Shown: positions 7,195 to 12,140 of the stretch, one piece after another
How positions within the stretch are numbered: the first letter of the stretch is position 1
How the letters are laid out: each line of letters begins with the position of its first letter
Source: a virus
Virus record (IMG/VR): IMGVR_UViG_3300009684_000118
Coordinates: 1 to 30,401 of that record
Reading direction: 5' to 3' (one strand)
DNA length: 30,401 nt
Translations under genes and position numbers: made by a program
The notes under the pieces: model-generated
What the model was told of the DNA's origin: nothing
What the model saw: the letters and a program-made list of their open reading frames with translations, nothing else
Database searches by the model: none

Positions 7195-7397
7195 GATTGT
7201 TGATTTTTAATATTTAAAGATTGATGTAATCCGTATTTTGCACCTGCATAAAATAATGCAGAAAATTCATGAGCGTATCTTATTTCAATTTCAAGCCATG
7301 TAAATGATTCGTTTTTATCTACAATGATGGCTTTTGGATATTGTTCTAAAACATATTTTAAATGCTCTTCAGTAAATGGTAATCTAAAAGTTGACAT
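7191..7397 (-). CDS. Hypothetical early protein (68 aa)
   Basis: A small protein beginning MSTFRLPFTEEHLKYVLEQY, with no membrane segment and no recognised motif. The N-terminal part looks like a short amphipathic helix after a beta strand. The stop overlaps the ATG of the 158-residue gene by 4 bases (ATGA). It is second in the leftward early operon. Early-operon proteins of this size in phages are often host-takeover factors, but nothing in this sequence says which. Confidence 0.55.
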   Translation of the reverse strand: MSTFRLPFTEEHLKYVLEQYPKAIIVDKNESFTWLEIEIRYAHEFSALFYAGAKYGLHQSLNIKNQQS

Positions 7398-7399
7398 GA

Positions 7400-7483
7400 T
7401 TAAAAGTTTATAAGGTTATCGGCACATAAGGCCAAAATGATGATGATTGTAATTAATAGGTAATCTTTGGTTTGTTTTTTCAT
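7400..7483 (-). CDS. Possible membrane peptide, first in early operon (27 aa)
   Basis: The ATG at 7483 opens a 27-residue frame, MKKQTKDYLLITIIIILALC then ADNLINF, with a basic start and one hydrophobic span (residues 8-21). It ends 2 bases before the next ATG. It lies about 25-30 bases downstream of the predicted transcription start, where a first gene would be expected. Very short, so it may be chance, but the charge-then-hydrophobic layout and spacing fit a real small membrane peptide. Confidence 0.4.
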   Translation of the reverse strand: MKKQTKDYLLITIIIILALCADNLINF

Positions 7484-7516
7484 GATTTTTTTTTTGATTT
7501 GTTAACTAATGAGACA

Positions 7517-7549
7517 CAAATATAGAACAACTATTAAATAAATAATCAA
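7517..7549 (-). promoter_or_regulatory. Bacteroidota-type promoter for the leftward early operon
   Basis: On the minus strand TATATTTG (7524-7517) matches the Bacteroidota -7 element TAnnTTTG, and TTG (7549-7547), 22 bases upstream, matches the -33 element; the known spacer range is about 17-23. It lies in the 120-base divergent gap (7484-7603), directly before the leftward genes. Transcription would start near 7510, giving a short leader before 7483. The primary sigma factor of the host should read it. Confidence 0.7.
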
Positions 7550-7581
7550 AAAATATATTTTTTTGTTTCAAAACTTTTATG

Positions 7582-7604
7582 TAATGTTGCAAAAAATGAC
7601 ATTA
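7582..7604. promoter_or_regulatory. Possible operator (inverted repeat) at the start of the rightward operon
   Basis: TAATGT (7582-7587) and ACATTA (7599-7604) form an inverted repeat whose second arm touches the start codon of the ribbon-helix-helix gene. Half-sites 17 bases apart could let the small DNA-binding protein repress its own gene. TAATGTTG at 7582-7589 is also one mismatch from a TAnnTTTG promoter element, though the nearest upstream TTG is a little close. Short arms, so this is tentative. Confidence 0.25.
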
Positions 7605-7741
7605 TGCACAACTTTTTACTCAAACTACCAAGCAAAGAAATGTACTTGAAACTCAAGGAAATCGCAAAGAAACAAAGTCCTGCCACAACTGTTGGAGGAT
7701 TAATCAATCACATCATTAAAAACTATCTAAATGAAAATTGA
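7604..7741 (+). CDS. Ribbon-helix-helix-like DNA-binding protein (45 aa)
   Basis: The product starts MHNFLLKLPSKEMYLKLKEI and continues with AKKQSPATTVGGLINHIIKN and YLNEN. The order beta strand (FLLKLP), helix (KEMYLKLKEIAKKQ), then TVGGLINHIIKNYL is that of a minimal Arc/MetJ/CopG ribbon-helix-helix domain of about 45 residues. It is the first gene of the only plus-strand operon, divergent from the early promoter, the classic place for a phage regulator. Too short for firm family assignment; the fold guess comes from pattern alone. Its stop overlaps the next start by 11 bases. Confidence 0.55.
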   Translation: MHNFLLKLPSKEMYLKLKEIAKKQSPATTVGGLINHIIKNYLNEN

Positions 7742-7910
7742 AGCAACCAACTACGACATTAAGGTATCAATAGAAAGACCTGATGACCTTACAATATCTG
7801 AATTGTTTGAGATGTACAAAGTAATTACACTCGGAATAACATTTTCAGAATCGCAATGGAATGATGTCATATGCGATTTGGCAGATGAAATCAAAAATAA
7901 TAAATCATGA
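7731..7910 (+). CDS. Small hypothetical protein (59 aa)
   Basis: The frame from ATG 7731 to TGA 7910 encodes an acidic protein with a beta-prone N-terminus (MKIEATNYDIKVSIERPDDL) followed by helices (TISELFEMYKVITLGITFSE...). The start overlaps the upstream gene by 11 bases and the stop overlaps the next ATG by 4 bases, so it belongs to the same operon. No known family. Acidic small proteins next to DNA-binding proteins can be antagonists of regulators, which is only a guess here. Confidence 0.55.
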   Translation: MKIEATNYDIKVSIERPDDLTISELFEMYKVITLGITFSESQWNDVICDLADEIKNNKS

Positions 7911-8026
7911 TACCATTAATAATATCAGCAGTAATACTTTATTGCCTATACTACATTTTTGTAGTTCAATACGTTGACCGAGAATTTAAAGAATGGAAAA
8001 AACGCATGGGACTTGACAACGAATGA
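7907..8026 (+). CDS. Small membrane protein (39 aa)
   Basis: MIPLIISAVILYCLYYIFVV forms a single hydrophobic span (residues 2-21), followed by a charged tail QYVDREFKEWKKRMGLDNE. It starts in an ATGA overlap with the upstream gene and ends just inside or beside the start of the sigma-factor gene. Co-location with a sigma factor makes it a candidate anti-sigma or membrane tether, but single-span peptides are common in phage early operons. No family recognised. Confidence 0.5.
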   Translation: MIPLIISAVILYCLYYIFVVQYVDREFKEWKKRMGLDNE

Positions 8027-8495
8027 ATGGGTGCAATACATCAAAAAGTCGCTCAAATACAAAACTAAAAACGATAAGTATTTGATTGATGAATTGACGC
8101 AAGAAGTATGCATCCGGGTTTTAACATATAAATACCATGAAATTAATGATGAATTATATTTTAAAAAATTGCTTAATCGCACAATAACATCGGTGTGGTT
8201 TGATTATTTAAGACTCCCGAAAAGAAAACAATCAATTATTGATTTTATTGAAATAGATGGGACATCTGATATATTAAGCGATTTAAATATTCTGAATAAT
8301 GAAACTATAAAGCAAGTTGAAACTTTAATAAATCCACTTACAGAAAATCAAAAGACAGTTGTATTGCTTAAATATTACAAAGGAATGACTTTTCAGCAGA
8401 TTGCATCTGCAATCAATTCACCCATAAATACCTGTTTAAGTCACATGAATCAAGCAAAAATCAAAATGAAAAAACAATATGATAGCAGAAATTAA
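8013..8495 (+). CDS. Small sigma-70 family (ECF-like) sigma factor
   Basis: The protein has a region 2-like part (KYLIDELTQEVCIRVL... with a following FDYLRLPKRKQ basic stretch) and a clear region 4 helix-turn-helix (PLTENQKTVVLLKYYKGMTF, QQIASAINSPINTCLSHMNQ). Length near 160 residues and no region 1 or 3 fit an ECF-type factor. No ATG is suitable; I chose the TTG at 8013 (TTNEWVQYIKKS), which gives a 13-base overlap with the membrane peptide; a TTG at 7974 and a GTG at 8031 are alternatives. A phage-encoded sigma would redirect host polymerase, probably to late or middle phage promoters. Confidence 0.75.
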   Translation: MTTNEWVQYIKKSLKYKTKNDKYLIDELTQEVCIRVLTYKYHEINDELYFKKLLNRTITSVWFDYLRLPKRKQSIIDFIEIDGTSDILSDLNILNNETIKQVETLINPLTENQKTVVLLKYYKGMTFQQIASAINSPINTCLSHMNQAKIKMKKQYDSRN

Positions 8496-8700
8496 AAACC
8501 CAAAAAATGTAACGGAAACTGTGCAAGTTGTCCTTCACTATATGACAAGCAAACGACCTGGTCGTTCACACATGAGCAATGGTGATATAGGTTATCCGGA
8601 TGAATATATTGAGCATCTTGTTGGATGGGATTGCATCGGTGACCAACCCGAATGGCTTAAAGATTGGGTAGTTAGGTTGCAAGTAGATACATGGCTCTAA
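8479..8700 (+). CDS. Hypothetical protein (73 aa)
   Basis: An uncharacterised protein with many Trp and Gly residues (VLHYMTSKRPGRSHMSNGDI ... HLVGWDCIGDQPEWLKDWVV). It starts 17 bases inside the sigma-factor gene and ends the plus-strand operon. Its TAA stop overlaps the TAG stop of the leftward endolysin gene, leaving no space for a terminator between the two converging operons. I recognise no family or catalytic motif. Confidence 0.6.
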   Translation: MIAEIKNPKNVTETVQVVLHYMTSKRPGRSHMSNGDIGYPDEYIEHLVGWDCIGDQPEWLKDWVVRLQVDTWL

Positions 8701-9197
8701 TCCCACTTCTTCCAATCAAACTGCAATTGCCCTGTAAAGTATAGATGTGATTCCGCTCTACGCCTGCGACCAAGTCCCCATAGCAAGTTGCCCATTCGAT
8801 CTTTAAGTCCAGTGCGCAGGAATTCATCTTCTATTTTAAAGTCGTTAGGATTGGCATTAATCAATTCGTCAAGTTTTGTGCGCATAAAACTACCAATACC
8901 TCTATTGTAAACATAATCACAAAGTGCAGCCATTTGGTCAGGATTCAATTGGACTTTGATGTATTGATTGATTTGCTTGATAATATTCTCGGTATCCTTT
9001 GCCATCCATTTGATAGCGGTTGCTTCGTTGATTACATCGCCTTTAGCAACCTTACGCATGTGGTTATGATTGTAAGTACTACCAAATCCAAGCGTCCATA
9101 CATTGCCACTATCGGCATAAGCAACTGATGAATATCCTTCAAAGTGTTTTTTGATTGCAGCAAGTTTGTCAAAGTCAGGTATATTATTCACTATCAT
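8697..9197 (-). CDS. Endolysin, GH24 T4-type lysozyme
   Basis: The start of the catalytic core HFEGYSSVAYADSGNVWTLG gives Glu, Asp and Thr in the exact GH24 spacing E-x8-D-x5-T, followed by GFGST. Later parts (LNPDQMAALCDYVYNRGIGSF and GLGRRRRAES) are also typical of phage muramidases that cleave the MurNAc-GlcNAc bond. No signal peptide is seen, so it needs a holin to reach the wall. I chose ATG 9197 (MIVNNIPDF), overlapping the upstream gene by 14 bases; an ATG at 9233 would add 12 residues but overlap by 50. It is the last gene of the late block, behind holin-like and spanin-like genes. Confidence 0.92.
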   Translation of the reverse strand: MIVNNIPDFDKLAAIKKHFEGYSSVAYADSGNVWTLGFGSTYNHNHMRKVAKGDVINEATAIKWMAKDTENIIKQINQYIKVQLNPDQMAALCDYVYNRGIGSFMRTKLDELINANPNDFKIEDEFLRTGLKDRMGNLLWGLGRRRRAESHLYFTGQLQFDWKKWD

Positions 9198-9447
9198 CGG
9201 TTTCTTGATTAAATAGTTCATCATACATTTCATCCACTAATCTATCCAATATAATTAGGCATTTCTTTCTAATGCTTTTGATTCGATTGCCATCCGTTTT
9301 GGACATCATGCCTGTGTCGTATTCACCGATTGAATTGAGCGCATAAAAACAACTGGTGATATATTCCTCACGAGTCGTAAACTCAATGATGCCATCATCA
9401 TCAACTTCATCAATCGGATCAATAGTTTCGTCAATTGGTTTTTCCAT
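9184..9447 (-). CDS. Acidic hypothetical protein (87 aa)
   Basis: From ATG 9447 the protein begins MEKPIDETIDPIDEVDDDGI, a strongly acidic stretch, followed by helices (EEYITSCFYALNSIGEYDTG...). No known family. An ATG at 9474 exists but would overlap the coiled-coil gene by 44 bases; the chosen start overlaps by 17. It sits between the metallophosphatase cluster and the endolysin in the lysis region, so it may be a lysis accessory or antiholin partner; nothing in the sequence proves that. Confidence 0.55.
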   Translation of the reverse strand: MEKPIDETIDPIDEVDDDGIIEFTTREEYITSCFYALNSIGEYDTGMMSKTDGNRIKSIRKKCLIILDRLVDEMYDELFNQETDDSE

Positions 9448-9559
9448 TTTGCAATTGCTTTTGAATTTGTGCAATCTCTTTTTTTAAATACTTTAATTTG
9501 CGATGCCCATCGTCATATTTCTTTAAAAGTTCCTGATATTTCTTTTCTAATTCAATCAT
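9431..9559 (-). CDS. Small coiled-coil protein (42 aa)
   Basis: The frame from ATG 9559 gives MIELEKKYQELLKKYDDGHR and then KLKYLKKEIAQIQKQLQNGKTN, nearly all helix with heptad-like Leu/Ile spacing, so a coiled coil. Its ATG overlaps the stop of the metallophosphatase gene by 4 bases and its stop overlaps the acidic protein start by 17 bases, which supports translation. Function unknown. Confidence 0.5.
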   Translation of the reverse strand: MIELEKKYQELLKKYDDGHRKLKYLKKEIAQIQKQLQNGKTN

Positions 9560-10548
9560 AGTACTTTGCCTTTATAAATGCGTTTATTGATAAAATCATA
9601 TTGCTCTCCATCTTCATGAAGATAAACTATGGCGCATCCGTTATTCCATTTGTTCAATGGCATATAAGCAGGATGTAATTCAGATAGGCAACCAATACTC
9701 CAGGTAGTAACAATCTTGCCATTCATATCTGATTCGGTATGTTCTGATGTTGCGTGATTATGACCTTGAAATGCACTTACTTTACCTCGCAGATAAAGTC
9801 CTCTTGCAATGTTTACAGGTGCAGCAATGCCTCCAATATATTCATGACCATGTATGCCATTAAGACCATTTAATCTCATGTATTGATTGGATGCAATAAT
9901 ATCAATTCCTTCGGCTCTTGCCTTGATAATATTCTCAAAAGTAAACTCTTCAACACCGATTAATTCGTGTGCTTTTTGCATCAAAAAATGCTCATATCTT
10001 ACCTCGTGATTGCCAATCTTAAAAAATATCTTGCACTTTAATTCGCGCTTTAGCACCTCAATAAAATCTTTAAACTGATTCAACTCATAGGCAAAATCAC
10101 GCAATTTAGGATTCTTATTAAAGCGGCTCAATTGATAAAAATCTAATGTGTCACCATTAAGCAAAACGGCATCAACTTTCTCATTTTTCATGAAAGTGAT
10201 GGCGGCAGTCAATGCGTCCATTGAATGATAAGGAAGATGTATATCAGATAAGATGCCTACCTTTTTATATCCTTTAATGATGAATGGATGATATTCGGTC
10301 TCTTCGGATTTCGGTAAGTTGTAAGGATTGCGTGGTCTTGCTTCCGTCATAAAAAATGTTTTATCTTTTGTGTATTTTTTATCTGCTTCTCCTTGCTTTC
10401 CTTCGATGCGCCTCAATATTCCTCTTGCATTTTCCAAATCTTTAAACAATAATTTATTCTCATTGTACATGATTCTCGCAAGTTTCAAAGTTGGCATTTC
10501 CATTCCATACTTTTTACGATATTCAATAGCAACACTATTTTTGGTCAT
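9556..10548 (-). CDS. Calcineurin-like metallophosphatase
   Basis: A 330-residue protein with all metallophosphoesterase motifs: DIH (D102, H104), GD at 132-133, GNHE at 179-182, HGHE at 233-236 and GHNH at 262-265, which bind two metal ions. The first 60 residues are helical and basic and lie outside the catalytic domain; they may bind nucleic acid. Such enzymes in phages are variously phosphodiesterases, nucleotide or DNA-end phosphatases; the substrate cannot be told here. It is placed among lysis genes, with 4-base overlaps on both sides, so it is expressed late. Confidence 0.88.
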   Translation of the reverse strand: MTKNSVAIEYRKKYGMEMPTLKLARIMYNENKLLFKDLENARGILRRIEGKQGEADKKYTKDKTFFMTEARPRNPYNLPKSEETEYHPFIIKGYKKVGILSDIHLPYHSMDALTAAITFMKNEKVDAVLLNGDTLDFYQLSRFNKNPKLRDFAYELNQFKDFIEVLKRELKCKIFFKIGNHEVRYEHFLMQKAHELIGVEEFTFENIIKARAEGIDIIASNQYMRLNGLNGIHGHEYIGGIAAPVNIARGLYLRGKVSAFQGHNHATSEHTESDMNGKIVTTWSIGCLSELHPAYMPLNKWNNGCAIVYLHEDGEQYDFINKRIYKGKVL

Positions 10549-11042
10549 TTCAATAACCTAATTAGATTAAGTGCCAAACTCATAAGAAATGCGGCAATAA
10601 GCCACCATATCAACTTATTTCTGCGCTCAATTTTATTCTCTAATTTCTCAATGCGCTTATCTTTATCAAGTAAAACTTGTTTATATTGATTCAATTGCAA
10701 TCCTAATTCCTTTAATTTGCTTGAATCCTCAATATATTTAGTAATCACTTTGCCTGGTAATTGCACCCTAACAGGTACCTTTACGACCTTTGTTTGCACT
10801 ATTATACCCTTTATGGTATCAATCTTTGATTCATGCACCACTTCCGTTGGACAAGGAATTTCAATGATTGTATCATGTACTTGATAAATAGTATCGGCTC
10901 CCGTTACTATGCATGGGAATTGATTGCGAAAGATTGGTAGCACATGAGCAGGATGTTTGTCCAATGCTTTTCGTGCATCTTTGATTGCTTTATTCGGTGT
11001 GTAACAAGATGCAAAAAGCATCAATAAAAATAAGTATTTCAT
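10545..11042 (-). CDS. Probable unimolecular spanin (lipoprotein with C-terminal anchor)
   Basis: From ATG 11042 the protein (165 residues) starts MKYLFLLMLFASCYTPNKAI, a lipoprotein signal with a lipobox-like FASC (Cys13). The middle is beta-prone (DTIYQVHDTIIEIPCPTEVV), followed by a coiled coil (about 105-142) and a single transmembrane helix near the end (LIWWLIAAFLMSLALNLIRL, 144-163). An outer-membrane lipoyl anchor plus an inner-membrane C-terminal anchor is the u-spanin layout known from phage T1 gp11, which fuses the two membranes at lysis. The upstream start at 11087 would bury the signal peptide; the chosen one overlaps the previous gene by only 4 bases. Position in the lysis cassette supports the call. 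Confidence 0.65.
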   Translation of the reverse strand: MKYLFLLMLFASCYTPNKAIKDARKALDKHPAHVLPIFRNQFPCIVTGADTIYQVHDTIIEIPCPTEVVHESKIDTIKGIIVQTKVVKVPVRVQLPGKVITKYIEDSSKLKELGLQLNQYKQVLLDKDKRIEKLENKIERRNKLIWWLIAAFLMSLALNLIRLLK

Positions 11043-11263
11043 GACTTTGTTGGTTGATGTGTTTGTTTGTTCATTGTGAATAGCCAACCGATAACACCTG
11101 TTAATGATGAACCGATAACGATGCCTCCAAGTATATCAATTAACTTTTCATTTTGCGCAGGCACTGGCTTGAATGCCAATGCAAATAAAAATAAATAAGA
11201 TGCCACAACGACAATGATTGATACTATTACTTGAACACTAACTTTGTTTAACTTGTCCCACAT
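11039..11263 (-). CDS. Holin-like protein with two membrane spans (74 aa)
   Basis: From ATG 11263 the protein starts MWDKLNKVSVQVIVSIIVVV. Two hydrophobic helices (about 9-30 and 42-62) are joined by a short loop FKPVPAQNEK, and the tail is hydrophilic (NKQTHQPTKS). Small two-span proteins with this FKPxPxxN loop are common beside spanin and endolysin genes in phages. It starts 4 bases after the stop of the 52-residue gene. An ATG at 11317 would extend into that gene by 50 bases, so I rejected it. Confidence 0.6.
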   Translation of the reverse strand: MWDKLNKVSVQVIVSIIVVVASYLFLFALAFKPVPAQNEKLIDILGGIVIGSSLTGVIGWLFTMNKQTHQPTKS

Positions 11264-11267
11264 AAAT

Positions 11268-11426
11268 TTATTTTTTTGTGTTTTTAATGATGCTGACAAT
11301 ACCCGATACAATCGCAATCAATGACGCGATAAAAGATAAAGCAGGTTGCCAAGATGTAATGCTAATAAATGCAAATGTGCCTGACACAATACTTAATGTT
11401 CCACTTGTACTATTTTCTTGTATCAT
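11268..11426 (-). CDS. Small holin-like membrane protein (52 aa)
   Basis: From ATG 11426 the protein starts MIQENSTSGTLSIVSGTFAF and continues ISITSWQPALSFIASLIAIVSGIVSIIKNTKK as two hydrophobic stretches ending in a basic tail, a class II holin-like layout. It overlaps the upstream gene by 17 bases. The longer start at 11459 would overlap by 50. With the 74-residue protein it may form a holin/antiholin pair that releases the endolysin. Confidence 0.5.
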   Translation of the reverse strand: MIQENSTSGTLSIVSGTFAFISITSWQPALSFIASLIAIVSGIVSIIKNTKK

Positions 11427-11760
11427 CTTCGATGCTTTTAACGCTATGATTTTTATCAATTAAATTTAAGAAAAAATCCAATGCTTTACCTACAAAAGTT
11501 AATTCATTGGACAACTTTGCCCTTCCAATTGCGCTGCTTATCGTTTCATCAGGATTTCCGAAATAATCGCCTTTCACCAATGTTGCATTAAATAATCTGC
11601 TACAAACAATGTTTCCAAGTTGGTCAAGTCCAATGCATACATCATGCAGATATTTAACCCAATCAGAATATAAAATAGCAATTATAAATCCAATAGGAAA
11701 TAATGTCATGCAAAGCATGATGGCAACAATCAGTAATAATATATTTGTTACTTGTCCCAT
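11410..11760 (-). CDS. Membrane-anchored lysis-region protein (116 aa)
   Basis: An N-terminal hydrophobic segment (about 6-31, NILLLIVAIMLCMTLFPIGF onward) anchors a soluble domain containing GNPDETISSAIGRAKLSNEL and a C-terminal DKNHSVKSIEDD. A G-x-PDET-(I/L)S core followed by an H...C/S...S end recalls a small protein family found next to spanin genes in proteobacterial phages, whose function is unknown. It overlaps its neighbours on both sides (13 and 17 bases) and belongs to the lysis cassette. Confidence 0.55.
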   Translation of the reverse strand: MGQVTNILLLIVAIMLCMTLFPIGFIIAILYSDWVKYLHDVCIGLDQLGNIVCSRLFNATLVKGDYFGNPDETISSAIGRAKLSNELTFVGKALDFFLNLIDKNHSVKSIEDDTRK

Positions 11761-12131
11761 TTTGAATATGCGTTTCCGTATTGACGGATAAGATTGTGAA
11801 CATTGATTTGCACATTTTCACCAAGATTATTAAACCAATCAAACTGACCGATGGCATCAGATGGATAGTTCCCATCAGCATCTGGATAAACGAAAGTACC
11901 ACTTGCATTAACCAATGTTGTGTTGTCTGCGACATTTTCCTTTGAGTAGTTAGGGATGAATGTCAATGGCTCACCATACGCACCATTATCGTTGGCATAG
12001 TGCGACACATCCCAAGACAATGCAAGTGTCTTGTATGTAAGATTGTAGGTCATGGTAAAACACTTGGCTTTTCTTTTAATAGTTGTTCCTGCGATTGTTA
12101 CATCAGGGATTTCTAATTCAATGTTGTACAT
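11748..12131 (-). CDS. Hypothetical protein downstream of the fibre gene (127 aa)
   Basis: A beta-rich protein with many Asn, Tyr and Thr residues (MYNIELEIPDVTIAGTTIKR ... FTMTYNLTYKTLALSWDVSH). It has no signal peptide or transmembrane helix. It follows the fibre-like gene by 9 bases and precedes the membrane proteins. The composition and place fit a fibre chaperone or minor virion protein, but I recognise no family. Confidence 0.6.
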   Translation of the reverse strand: MYNIELEIPDVTIAGTTIKRKAKCFTMTYNLTYKTLALSWDVSHYANDNGAYGEPLTFIPNYSKENVADNTTLVNASGTFVYPDADGNYPSDAIGQFDWFNNLGENVQINVHNLIRQYGNAYSKWDK

Positions 12132-12140
12132 AGTTATATT

